Assembly (NCBI GenBank): GCA_024220505.1 | Contig: JAKZZE010000005.1 | Location: 766,501-830,500, forward strand | DNA length: 64,000 nt | Direction of reading: 5' to 3' | Origin: Rhizopus arrhizus | Lineage: Eukaryota > Mucoromycota > Mucoromycetes > Mucorales > Rhizopodaceae | Shown here: positions 49,279-61,200 of the stretch, in pieces | Layout: every line of letters begins with the position of its first letter | How positions within the stretch are numbered: position 1 is the stretch's first letter | Translations under genes and position numbers: made by a program | Notes under the pieces: generated by a model | What the model was told of the DNA's origin: nothing | Database searches by the model: none | The model's input: only the letters and a program-made list of their open reading frames with translations

Positions 49279-51158
49279 AAAAGAACAATTACTTCAACAA
49301 CAGTAGCAGAGAGATTAGGATCAATAAAGTTGATAACAGTCGTTTTAAACTCTTTGGTCAAGATACTACCCTACTATTTTACAGCTCTCAAAAATACCAT
49401 CAGGGCGTACACTATACTGGTTAACCCCCCTTCTCTGCGCTGTTCGAATGTGAATACCCAACTGCTTGGCACTCGTATACTTTTCAATCTTTAGATCAAA
49501 AAACCTAGCTTTATCTAGGACAACAAACACACATGATTCCGTTTTGTGTTTTCCCTCCTTTATACGGATATCTTGATCTTTTATCAACATTGGGCAAGTC
49601 AGAAAAGGCTACAGTTTTCAAGTACACTGTAATCACTGTCTTGATGAATTCATTTTGATCAATAATGTAGTTCATAGGCTCATGTTCCCTTATGCTCTTT
49701 AATAGTATTTTCATGTTTATCTTTATATAAAAATAGTGTACTCTTGTATTAAAAAAAGACGACATGATTTGTGATTTCTAAAAATACGACTTGTATTTCT
49801 GAAAATGTAAGAAAATTAGCGCACTTTTAAATAAAATTTGGCATGTTATAAAAGATTGAGCATGTAGTCGATAAAACTTGGTATATTTTTTAAATCCTTT
49901 TTTTTTTCAACTTTATCAAAACAACATGAACACTATTAACTTGGAGAACGAAAGAGAGAGAGAGAGAGATTGAAGGAAATGAGGTGATAGACTTTTAGAT
50001 GATGAATTGTATCTAATCAAGACAAAAGAGAGCGGGCACAGAGCTTTGAGCTCAACCTACTGTGAATGCGTCATCTTTTATTGGATGTTGATCCTCTCAA
50101 TTTCACAATGTGTTACTATGCTCAGATAACATGCCTAGCATCATCTGAGCTCATGCCTTATTGTTTGTTTCTGATCTTCAACGAAAGGATCCCAATGCAA
50201 CAAGTGTTTCTAATGTTCTGAATTTGAATTATTATCCAATTAAAATAAGGATTGTATAAAAAAATTTACAGGAGAAAGATGATAATTTTCTTGCAGGAAA
50301 ATGATGATTGCTAGGATGAAGGGTTGACTTTTGAGAAACGTGTTGTGATTCAAGTCACAAGTTTTTGCAGTAAAGCCAATATCTCGATTTCTCTTGTTTG
50401 AATCATACCAGAATACTTGTGCTGATTTTGTATTGGCTGAATACGCCAATTCAAAAAGAAAACCAAGAATTAGATTACATACAATGTTAAATGGATAGGT
50501 TGTGATTAGAGGAGAGAATAAAATAGGGCTCTTTTTTTTTTTTTTTTGTTTGACTCCTTCAAGCATGCTTGATAGTACTGGGTCATGAAAGGAATAAGAA
50601 ATTTGAGGAGATGGCCTCGATGGACGAGTCGGGAGAGAAAAGTCCGAGCAGGTACAAAAAGGAGTGGGGGTCTTTGCCGAGAGCGTTTGAGGCTGCTATT
50701 TATATCCTCACAAAAGAAAACGCCCTTTTATTTAGATTGGCGTCTCTTTTTTTTTTGTTTCTTTTTGGGTTAGTTTGAAAAAGACAGATGAATAAACATG
50801 ATAAACAAAGTACGTATTTATTTCAAAACTTTTTAAAATGAAAATTGTACAACAAAACAATATGAGGAACGACAATAAAAAAAATGAGGCAATGGAGAGG
50901 GGTATGAAAAAAAAAGGGGAGGAATAAAAAAAAAAAGATGATGTGGAATAATAAAAAAAAAAAAATGGATCATAGAAAGGGAGAATGGATTACATAAATG
51001 GGGCATAAGTTACAGAATAATAAAAAGAAAAATAAATGTAAAAAAAGTAATTTGATTCATAAGGGGAGATGACTTAAATAAAGGAAAGAAAGGTTGTTGT
51101 GCGGCTTAAATTTTGTTTTCTCTGCATAACCATAGATGATATTTTGTAATGTTTTTTT
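49279..51158. other. Gap: no confident gene
   Basis: Minus-strand frames at 49366-49765 and 50240-50566 are short, mutually overlapping and without family signature. A (GA)n tract lies at about 49950-49970. 50880-51060 is A-rich. Nothing else seen. Confidence 0.35.
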
Positions 51159-52083
51159 TTAAGAATAATACAAGGAAGAACCACTGTCTTTTCTAAAGAA
51201 CCATTCTTCTTTTGAAGGAATAAGAGCAGACAAACTGGGCAAGACAACCTGTTGACTGTAGGAATCTTGAGAAGTAGGCCAATTCAATTGTTGAAAATTA
51301 TAAGGCCAAGATGTGGTGGTAGGAGAGGAAGGATTTGAGGCGTCATCTTGACTGGAATAAGGACTTTCAAATCCAGACAAGGCAGGTGTAGGAGGTGACC
51401 AATAAGTGAATTGTTGAGGAGAATAAGAACAACCTGTGCAAGCACAAGGTAATTGTTGAAATTGCTGCTGCTGCTGCTGTTGTTGTTGTTGTTGTTGTTG
51501 TTCAAGCATCAACTTGCGACGTTCTTCTATAAAGGGTTGCCACTGTACAGAAGGTCTTCTGCCATTAGTGACATGATCCATCTTCATGTGCTTTGCTAAT
51601 ACTGTCTTGCGTACAAAGCTCTTGGAGCAGTCATCAAAAGGACATTTATAAGGTCTTTTGCCAGTATGAGTACGTCTATTAAAAAAAAAAAAGTGAATAA
51701 GATGATCCCTTCCGTGTTCACTATCAGTCTACCTGTGTCTAGCAAGAGAACTACTGTCACTGAAACTCTTGTTGCAGTGAGGATGTTCACACACATGAGG
51801 TCTTTCTCCTGAATGAGTACGCATGTGCACAGTCAAGGCTGATCGCTATTTTAATTGATGAGTTTCATGCGAATCATGATTTCCTTTTTTGATCATTTAC
51901 CTGAATAAAGCTTTTGCCACAACCTTCTTCTCGACATTTGAAGGGTCTTTCGTTGGTATGAATACGAGAATGTCGAACGAGATCCGATCTTCTACCAAAT
52001 GTCTTTTTGCAGCCTTCAAATCCACACACAAAAGGTCTTTCAAAATTAGGGAAAGTTTCTTGAACAAGTTCCAATATTTCCAT
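51159..52083 (-). CDS. Four-finger C2H2 zinc-finger protein, likely transcription factor
   Basis: Three exons (52083-51901, 51845-51733, 51675-51159) give 270 residues. Four tandem C2H2 fingers occupy residues 18 to about 140: [80 protein letters not shown], joined by [16 protein letters not shown] and TGKRPYKC linkers. The linkers and finger spacing are those of sequence-specific DNA-binding proteins. The C-terminal half is low complexity: a long Q run (CTG/TTG repeat at about 51462-51502), then proline/serine-rich sequence ending SSLYYS, a likely activation region. The two introns interrupt finger 2 and finger 3. Exact orthology within fungal C2H2 factors is not assignable. It diverges from the septin gene. 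Confidence 0.9.
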
Positions 52084-53735
52084 GATTTAATTATTGTTTT
52101 GATTTGGGGTATATTTGTTTACAGTCGTATTCTTCTCACTTGGAGGCTTTTTAATAAATTGCTTAAGGTTTTGTTTGTTTATGTTTTGTGTTGTCAAGAC
52201 AACAAAAAAAAAAAATAGAGTTTAAAAAATAGAAAAAAAAAAAAAGATGAAAAGAAAGTAATAGTTTTTTTTGCTTGCTAATTTATAGAATTGATGAAAG
52301 CTAAGGGTTTGTAAGTGCTAACACCTTTCAACTCCCCCCCCCTCTCTCTCTCTCTCTCCTTGAAATTGTGATATAATTTCTTATTTTGTAATTTGTCCCC
52401 TGTTACAGAAATGGATTTAAAGAAAGAGAGAAGGGGATGGTCAAGAAAGGAGAATTAGAGTTGATGGATCTCTCTCTCTCTCTCTTCCCCCTCTCTCTCT
52501 CTTTCTCTTTCTCTTTTCTCCTAACAAAGAACTCCTTCTTCTTTTTACTATCGGAAATGAAAAGAATGAAAAGAGGATGATTGAAAAGCTTAAATGTGTT
52601 TTATAGTCTAAATCTCCCTTTTTTTTTCTTTGGCATGTCCTTCGATCTCGTACTGTTTCACATGTTGTTGCGTGGTCATGGTTCACTCTCCGTCAATTCA
52701 GCTGTCTGTTCTCTATTGAACACACCATGTCGATCAAAGCATGTAAAATGGTTGATCAATTTATTTCATGATCGGAACCTAATTCCGATAAATGAAACAG
52801 AGACCAAATCGTATTCTTTTTTTTTTTTATTGTTTACTTGTACACACATTCATTGTTTTTTTCGGGAAAGAAGAAAGGGTTGACAAGTTGTTTGTATTAC
52901 AGATTGGTCTCATGTCTCTTTATTCTTTTCACAATTCATTTAAATCATTTCTTTTTCTTTCTCCTCAAATCTCCTTAATTGTTCTAGGTTAATGTTTATT
53001 TTTTTCAAATAATAAAAATTACCATTTTTATTCGCGTTTATTTCTGTGATCGGGTTTATAAATAAAAAAACCCTTTTTTTATATAAACTTTTTTCCCCCA
53101 CCCCCTTTGCTTATCAATCCACACACTTTTTTCCTTTTATTGCCCAAAAGAGAATTGAGTGGTTCAATCATGTTGTTTGATGTCAAAGATAGAGGGGGAG
53201 TGATAAAGAAGGGGAAAAATAAATAAATAAATAAAAAAAACTAATTAAAAAGATCAACAAATACATTGTGTTGTGAGGATCTTTAGGAGAGAAAGAAAGT
53301 GATTGAAAGAAAGAGAGAGAGAGAGTAACTGATCTGTGTCTGATGCATACCGTAGGCGTGTCTTTCCCCTTTTATCTTTTCTCCCCTTCATTCTATTTCC
53401 TTTATTTTTTATAGATTCAAATTGACCATCAGACTTAGATGATCTCTAAATTGGTTATAAAAAAAAGGGGGGGGGGGGGAAAAAGAAATAAGCTTTGACA
53501 CGTCAAATGGTTACATGCATAGATCCAATGAAAGAAACACTCAAAAAGACACACGGACATAAGAGGGGGGGGTTATGCATTTAATATCATCCACCAATCA
53601 GGAAAACAAACAGGTGTAGTAACACGTGCGATCTCTTTATTTGTGTAATCTCTCCCTCTCTTTTAATTCCACCCCCTTTCTCTCTTTTTTTTTTTTTTTT
53701 CTTATTTTTTTTATATTCTTTTTTAAGCTTAAAAC
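52084..53735. promoter_or_regulatory. Divergent intergenic region with GA/CT tracts
   Basis: 1.65 kb between the divergent zinc-finger and septin starts, large for this window. It holds C9(CT)n at about 52335-52358, CT-rich tracts at 52470-52510, (GA)n at 53304-53325, a G13 run at about 53467-53479 and a second G run near 53564. Such purine/pyrimidine tracts are common in fungal promoters and 5' UTRs. No coding sequence was recognised. Confidence 0.5.
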
Positions 53736-55098
53736 ATGTCAGCTGTAGCCTCACCTTCTTCAGAACAGCCACCTGTGGTCCCTCCTCAGGTACAAACTTG
53801 TAACTTGTTTCATCTTGTATTCTAATGACTTTAAAGACCATCTTGAATAGTTATGTTGGTTTTGATACAATCACTCAACAAATTGAAAAAAAGTTATTAA
53901 AAAGAGGTTTTCAATTCAATGTCATGGTCGTTGGTAATTCACTCTTTTTCTCTCTCTCTCTTTCTCTCTTTTATTGACTCTTTCCCCCCTTACCCCCTTT
54001 TTTTATTATTTTTTAGGTCAATCAGGTCTTGGTAAATCAACACTGGTGAACACTATTTTTGCTTCTCACTTGATTGAAAGTAAAGGAAGAATTGAAGCTT
54101 CTGAAACAACTCGTCAGACAACTGAAATTGAATCAGTCGCTCACAGTAAGGAAAAATAAAATAAAATAAGATGAGGTGTTTGATGTTGATGATTCTTTAG
54201 CTATTGAAGAGAATGGTGTTCGATTGAGACTTAATATTGTAGATACACCAGGTTATGGTGATCAAGTGAATAATGATGATTGGTATATTATCAATTGAAT
54301 TCAACCCTTGATTTTAACTTCTTTTTTCTATAGTTGGGAACCCATCATTAAATACATTAAAGATCAACATTCAGCTTATTTACGTAAAGAATTAACAGCA
54401 AGAAGAGAACGTTATATTGTCGATACCCGTGTTCACTGCTGTCTGTTCTTTATCACACCTTCTGGTCATTCGTGAGTATATCTCATCTTCTCCTCTTTAT
54501 TTATCTCATCCATCAACAGGTTGAAACCGATTGATATCGTCGTACTCAAGAAATTATCAGAGGTAGTGAATGTGGTACCAGTGATCGCAAAGGCTGATTC
54601 ACTCACGATGGAAGAACGTGATGGGTTCAAGAGAAGAGTAAGGATTCGATTGAGATGATTAAAACTAATGAAATCTTAGATCAAGGCTGAACTTGCTTTT
54701 CATAACATTCGATTATATCCTTATGAAAGTGAAGAAGATGAAGAACAAGAAAAGGCCTTGAACGAAAGTATCTTTGAACTTATTCCTTTTGCTGTCGTTG
54801 GATCTGAAAGAAATGTGGTCATTGATGGAAAAGCGGTACGTGGTAGAAAGACAAGATGGGGTGCTATTAATGGTAAGTGTCTGTATGTGTCTGTGTGATG
54901 AATCTGATTTTTTTTTTTTTTTTTTTTCTAGTCGAAAATGCTGCTCACTGTGAATTCATTCATCTTCGAAACTTTTTAACAAGAACTCATTTACAAGATT
55001 TAATCGAAACAACAGCTCTAATTCACTATGAAACATTCCGTGCTAAACAACTAATGGCTATCAAAGAATCCACTCAGGTTCAAAAATCAAATGAATAA
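53736..55098 (+). CDS. CDC10: Septin, CDC10 type
   Basis: Eight exons (53736-53789, 53837-53933, 54017-54145, 54201-54282, 54334-54471, 54520-54637, 54680-54872, 54932-55098) sum to 978 nt, 325 residues. YVGFDTITQQIEKKLLKRGF leads into the P-loop GQSGLGKST, the G3 motif DTPGYGD, the G4 motif AKAD, the septin element block GRKTRWGAINVEN and HCEFIHLRNFLTRTHLQDLI. Septins assemble into hetero-oligomeric filaments at septa, branch points and spore-forming sites. Length and lack of a C-terminal coiled coil match yeast Cdc10, the central subunit of the rod. Its stop is 27 bp from the stop of the convergent UPF0658 gene, so the two 3' UTRs must overlap. Confidence 0.95.
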
Positions 55099-55125
55099 AG
55101 AATAGTAACAATAATAATAATACTT

Positions 55126-56418
55126 TTAATCTTCATCAATCTGCCAATTTTCTTTCTTGTTTTCTTCTAAATCACCTTTACGATTTCCTCTTTGAACAAA
55201 TGGTTTTAATCCCTTATTAAAGTGACACATACAAATCAATCCCAACACACTACTTGCGATATCCAGCAAGACACCGATAAACACTACAAGTCAATTAGAT
55301 TTAAAAGACAACAATAGATGATTTACCCAACACGATCCAAGTATACCAGTGATCTTGTGGTTGTAAGGTTTGATAGAGAATAAGAACAAAATGAAATAAT
55401 TCTAAACATCCAAACAAAATAAAGATCATCATCCTCATCTTACTTTCCGTACTTCCCTATCATCAATCAGTATCTTTCACTTCATATCATCTCATCATCT
55501 TACTGCTGTCCTTGCAAAATAAAGCATAGGCAAGATAAGTAGGGTCACAATGACTTGAATAATCGATTTCCAAAGACTATTTCGACCTTCTTTTAAAACA
55601 AATTGAATCAAATAAAATAAAGAAACCAAGAAGCCAGTGAAGATATTGATCTTTAAAGAAAGTACAAAAAATTGAAATATTCTATACATTTCTATTCAAC
55701 TGATCAGCACAAGACACTGTTTATCACACACACAACTTACTCTGAATACGAACATCTGCTCCAATCTTTTTATAAATATTCCAACCAAATTGTTTTGACA
55801 TTTGAAAACTTAAAAAAGACATGATCACCGCAAACACCAAGAGCACAGCTGATAGTGTCACCTCTAATTTCTCTGCAATCACCAGTGGACCCACCGGGGA
55901 TCCGACCTGATTCAATCTTCTCAGCCATCGAATACAATCCACCACTTGAAGTGCTCCCAAGATGGCACAGGCAGCATTGAGTATAGCCAGTGCTAATATC
56001 TCAGCTGTATTTTGATAGGTTGTCTATAAATCATCCGTCAATTATTCATTTACATCATCCCATCTTTTCTTACTGCATCAAACACCATATAAATAAACCA
56101 GCATTGAAAACTACTGAATGCGATATTTTCCCACTTGATTCGATCAAGACGGTCTGCTGCTTGTTGGGGTATATATTCAGTAGAATTAGATGTCAACACA
56201 TTGCTGTTTGTATTCTTTGGTAATAAATCAGCTTCAGATGAATTCAAATAACAGATAGAGACTTGTAATCCAATCACAATCATACACTGTAAAATGCCTG
56301 CGGACACATACAGTTTACTCCACCTTGTCTCTGTCACTCGTTCTTTCTATCAAACACACATCCTTAGTCTCTATAAATTCAATTCATCCTTTCTTACAAT
56401 CTTTTTTATCGTCACCAT
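55126..56418 (-). CDS. Multi-span membrane protein, UPF0658 Golgi family
   Basis: Six or so exons. The first codes for MVTIKKI (56398-56418) and joins KERVTETRWSKLYVSAGILQ. About seven hydrophobic segments follow: VSAGILQCMIVIGLQVSICY, IAFSSFQCWFIYMVFDAV, ILALAILNAACAILGALQVV, VTLSAVLLVFAVIMSFLSF, INIFTGFLVSLFYLIQFVL, IIQVIVTLLILPMLYFA and VFIGVLLDIASSVLGLICMC. Blocks such as TRWSKLYV near the start, KKIGADVRI in the middle and ESKMRMMIFI after the sixth segment match my recollection of the fungal UPF0658 Golgi membrane proteins (S. pombe SPAC1952.10c). The function of that family is unknown. The tail is charged (NRKGDLEENKKENWQIDED), probably cytosolic. The 5' end is uncertain: an additional upstream exon is possible. 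Confidence 0.75.
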
Positions 56419-57224
56419 CTAAAATATAGAAAAAGAAGAAAAAAGGGCATAAAAATAACTCAATTAATTAAAAATCTTGAAAAGCTCATTTGATGTTTCT
56501 GTGTTACTTAATTTGTGTAATGCTCTAAATTGCTTGTACTGGGGCAAACCGGCGTGGATACTGGGTTTCCTATTATGGTATATGTCTAGATTTTCACCTT
56601 TTCTTTTTAAACAGTGTAGTGTAAAAAAAGAATAAACTGGGCATACCATATCATCATTTGAATATATTCAATAGCTTCTCTATAAGTCTAACGGATTCTG
56701 CTGATCACCTTTAATTCAAACGGACTTGTCTTATTCACCCTGCCATGCTGCTTCATGATAGCTTGACATTCGAATGAACCATGTTGAACGCAATTGTAAA
56801 CTCAAAACCATAACAGTTTAAAAACCACTTTATCACTTACTCAATCCTACTTTGTCCACCAAAGACCACTTTTATTCATCCTATCTGTGGCAAGTGAAAG
56901 CAAGGCATCTTCTCCTCACTGTTGATAGAGTCAGAATCATCTTTTTGTTTCAGTACTGAGAGAAAGAGAAAATCAACAGCATACAAAATTGTATTCTTTT
57001 TGTTTGATTTTGTTACACACAAATAACATGTCTTTCAGAATTCATCCATCGCTTATTTCATCATGTCCTGACAGTCTGGAATGCAACCTCCTGAAAGAGA
57101 AGGGGGGAGGAGTCAAAAATTTGGGCATAACGAATTTACTACTTGCAGACTTGGCAAGCACAACGCCCTTTTATTTTATCACTACTTTTCCATCAAGGAT
57201 TTACTCCGTGGTGAAATCATGTTG
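56419..57224. other. Gap: promoter region and decayed sequence
   Basis: No confident gene. Sequence just before 57225 probably belongs to the same old repeat (plus-strand frame with KHNALLFYHYFSIKDLLRGE), but I could not align it to copy A. Confidence 0.35.
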
Positions 57225-57615
57225 GCAACCAGATTCTATACACAAAGAATTCATGCTCGGCTAGGCTATCGACCCTCAGTTCACTGCTTCCTAAATCAAA
57301 AAAGGCTAGGATGAATGCTTACGATGAATACAGAGTGCATCTAAAAGGTCATTTACTAAATTTATATTTCACTTATCACGCTTGCCAACAATAAAAGAGC
57401 ATATAAACCTATTCTAACCCCAATCTCTCTTTTGATCTTTCCTGTCATTTCCATCAGAGTGTATATACGCCATGACAGGCACAAGCTATTTGGGTCTTCA
57501 CTAAAGAAAAGTGCACTTCCTCTGGTCAAAGAGCACAATCTCAAGACTTTCAGGTCCATCAAGAAACTATTCGTGAGATAGGGCTGGTATCCTCGTGTAT
57601 GGTTTCCATCCTACA
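57225..57615 (+). repeat. Diverged dispersed repeat, copy B (copy A at 19485-20010)
   Basis: Same order of short matching blocks as copy A, including GGCTAGGCTATCGACCCTCA, CTAGGATGAATGCTTAC, ATAAAAGAGCATATAAACC and GAGCACAATCTCAAGACTTT. Stops interrupt every frame. Probably a fossil of a mobile element; the family is not identified. Confidence 0.55.
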
Positions 57616-58071
57616 TACTAGATCTGAATACATGAATAGACAGCAGCACATCAGAAACAAAATCAACCTAATCAAATTCGTTAGCTTCTATACTAAAATA
57701 CCTTTCGTACCTCTTTCACTTGAAGTCCTACTTTTTTCAAAATCAACATATGCCTACACTGAGAGCACTAGAAACCAGTGTGAATTTTCCAGTATAAAAA
57801 AATAAAAAAAAGGCAATGTTCATGTCCTAAAATATCCTTCTTTTACTTCTTATATTCATGAATGCTTTCTATCAAGTATTTCTAAAAAGTAACAAAGTCC
57901 TATGTATTTGGTACATAATCTAAAGCTTCAAAAATGAACTGAATGATATCATTAGAGGCAATAAGACAAAGAATGTAAGCATTTCTCTGAATATTAACAA
58001 AAGTATGGATGTTTGACAACTACTACATTGTTGTTTAAAGAGTTATCTTTTATTCAAAGCACAAGAACATA

Positions 58072-58073
<2 letters not shown>
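57616..58073. other. Gap: AT-rich spacer
   Basis: No open frame of note and no recognised repeat up to the poly-T run. Confidence 0.35.

Positions 58074-58138
<65 letters not shown>
58074..58138. repeat. 65-bp T homopolymer
   Basis: An uninterrupted T run, equal to A65 on the minus strand, 110 bp past the stop codon of the split small gene. It could be a poly(A) tail fossil, a microsatellite, or a length artefact of sequencing. Confidence 0.9.
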
Positions 58139-58248
58139 CATTTGCATTGGATTTAAAAAATAATTTGCCTGGCCAAGACAAATTTTAAAAACTAGTCTGC
58201 TCCGCGACAGTTTTTGGCAAAAAAACTCCCACCATCTAGGCGTCCCTT

Positions 58249-61200
58249 TCAGGCAGGATGAAAACATTCTTTCTCCTCACCTTCAGCTGCAGCCTCCAGT
58301 AATTCAAAAGGTTTTTGATCCACCATCCAAACCAAAAACAAACCATAAACCAAACCACAAACAATACCATAAATCTGCTATACAAATATACAATATAGTT
58401 TATGACACAAACCTTTACGATAAAGTAAGGTTAGTGGTTAGTGATTAGTTACGAAAGAAATTTTTTTTTTTTTTTTTTAGGGCAGATTTTATTAAAATTA
58501 TGAAAATAAAACGCTATATTTATAGTCAAAAAGATGTCTAGGTGACAGTCGCCATCTGAGGGATCTTCCGACTTTTACAAATTAATAATACTCTACGGTA
58601 TTGAGTGAGGTGACATGTTTCTCAAACAACTTGATAACATCAGGAAGGGCAAAGCGGGAATCCGAGAAAGTCATAGACCAGTGAGAAGACCATATGGCGA
58701 GAAGAGTACAAGCAAGGTATTGGAAAGAGGAAGTGTGTTTATACATAAATTTGGTTTTTGGGAGCTGAAGAGAGAATAGAGCATGGTGGAGAGCAGGTTG
58801 ACTGAAGGGAGTATCAAAGTACGTGTCCCATATGTATTCCCAAACAGGGTGTTTGTGTTGGCACGAGTAGACAAAATGGGTGCAACTTTCAGGAGCTGAA
58901 GAGCATAATAGGCAGGCTGGATCAATAAAAATAGTAGGAAGTGTACGGTGTAAGGTCAGTCGACAAGGGAGCTTGTTATGTAATAAGCGATACCATACAT
59001 CGCGAGCTTTGAAAGGAATATCTTCATTCCAAAACATTTTCCATTGCCGTGGGGCTATTTGAGGGTCGAAGAAGGGTGGTTTATGATGCGGTGAAAGTCC
59101 CTGCCGTAGGCGAGCAGTGGTCATTTTCACAGAGAACAGATCCGAGGGTAATAGGCCATCAACAAAAGGAGTAAAATCAATATGACCTACCGGTATTTGC
59201 GAGGCCTGGTCTGGAGGAATTAAGCAATTGCGTAAAAAGAAAGATTCTAACCAGATATCATGGTTGTCGATTGCTCTGAAAAAGCGTCCAATTAAGACTG
59301 GGAATATTTCGAGGTCTGTTCGACATTTTCGGCGTAGACAACCTTGATGGGAGTCGTAGTGGAAGGCATCATACACTTGTATCTTACTCCAATTACGATG
59401 ACTAAGACGAACAGCCGAAGAGGAGGGATCGGGTGGCCCGCTTTGACCAGTGTCAGGGGGTTCTTGTAAAGGATTGGTATAACGATGAATACCAGAAAGA
59501 GGTAGTTGAAGACAGGTGGCGTGAGATATATGTGTAGTTTGGTAACATTTAGCGAGAGCATCTGTTGTGCGGAAAATGTTAGTAAATATATTCAATGCAT
59601 TGGGTTTGCCTAGAGGCCCTTTTCGCATTGCTGGAAAGAGCAATGGAAGTAAATGATCAACTGTATTAAAAAGGTGCTGTATGGAATAAATCAAATATAG
59701 AAGGATTTTGGGGGACGTTTGACTACTGGAAGATGATAGTAAGGGTCGAACCCATTTCCACTGTAAAACCAACTGTTGCTTTGAAGGATCAAGAAGTTTA
59801 AGGCCTCCTTGTTGTCGATCTGCGAATAAGAACTCGTGTTTAAGTTTTGGAAATGCTTTTCGCGTAACAAATTTATAACCCATGGAGGCAAATTTCTGCA
59901 GGGTAGCTTGAGGAATACTGAGCAGTCGAAGGACGTACCATAGCTTGGAGTATATCAGTGTGTTCATTACCGTAACGCGACCTCGAAATGACAACTGCCG
60001 TAGACTGTGAAGGAAACATGCATTCTGCAATTTAAGAAGCATGTCATTGACAAAAGCATTCCGTTGTGCGATTGAGGAACATATAGCAAAGCCGAGATAT
60101 CGAATTGCTGAGAGAGAGGCATGGTCATGCCATGTAGATATCCCATGGGAGTTCAGGAAAGATTGCCACTGTGGATGTGGATGTCCTGAAAGAGAGAATG
60201 CTTCTGTCTTGCCGAGGTTCAATTTTGCATTGGAAGCTTGTGCGTAAATGTTATATAGTGTACATAGATGGTGGAAGTCTTCTGGATTGCGAAGGAAGAC
60301 AGCAACGTCATCGGCGTAAGCTAAAACTTTCACGGGGGGAGGAGGGACCAAGTGAAGTTCTGATGAGTTAGCTGACTGTCGAAATTGAAAACCTTGAAAT
60401 AGCGGAGCATGTTCAATCGAGCGTAGAAATGGGTCAAAAGCTATGTTAAATAACAGTGGTGACAGAGGATCGCCTTGGCGAAGGCCTCGTTCCTGCGTGA
60501 GTGGTGAAGTGATGAATCCGTTGAGGTTGATGTGGATTTTGGTTTCAAAGAAGAGTTTACAGAGAGTGGAAACAAGAGAAGATGGGAAACCAAACTTGAG
60601 CATAACTTTCTTAAGGTAATCGGGGTGCACTCTGTCATATGCTTTTTCCTGATCAAGCAGAAGACCAATCTCAGGAGATTGACGTTGTTCGGCTTCGATT
60701 TTCACCAATTGCATCATAAGGCCATTGTCCCCAATAAATCTTTGTGGCATAAAGCCTTTTTGCACTTCATGGATCAGGTGTGAGCAACGGCTGATAATTC
60801 GTCCGGTGAGCAGTCGTGTAAATACTTTGGCATCAGTGTTAATGAGTGAGATTGGACGCCAATTTTGAAGGAGGTTTAGGTCTCCTTTCTTTGGAAGAAG
60901 TACAGTACAGGTAGATGTCCAGCTAGGAGGGAAAATGCCAGAGGAAAGAGCTTGGTTGTAAACACGGAGAACAAGATGTTGCAGAGACTCATTGCGAAAG
61001 ACAAACGAGAGAGCTTCATATGGGAGACCATCGTTGCCTGGACTACTAGCTGTAGGACAACGTGCAGATGCCTGGAGAAGGTCATCGTATCTAAAAGGTA
61101 CCATAAGGGCGGCTGCTTCCTCTGTGGTCAACCTATCCTGTTCCAAAATGTGAGCTAAGATAGTCTCTGTGTGATAGGACGATACCGGTTCACATGAGTA

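Noticed and set aside
58378..58446. Acceptor AAAG/GTTTGTG for the small split gene.
   Set aside because: It keeps a frame open but yields a tryptophan-rich, basic tail; the CAG/ATTTAT acceptor gives a more natural membrane segment plus acidic tail. Kept only as an alternative.
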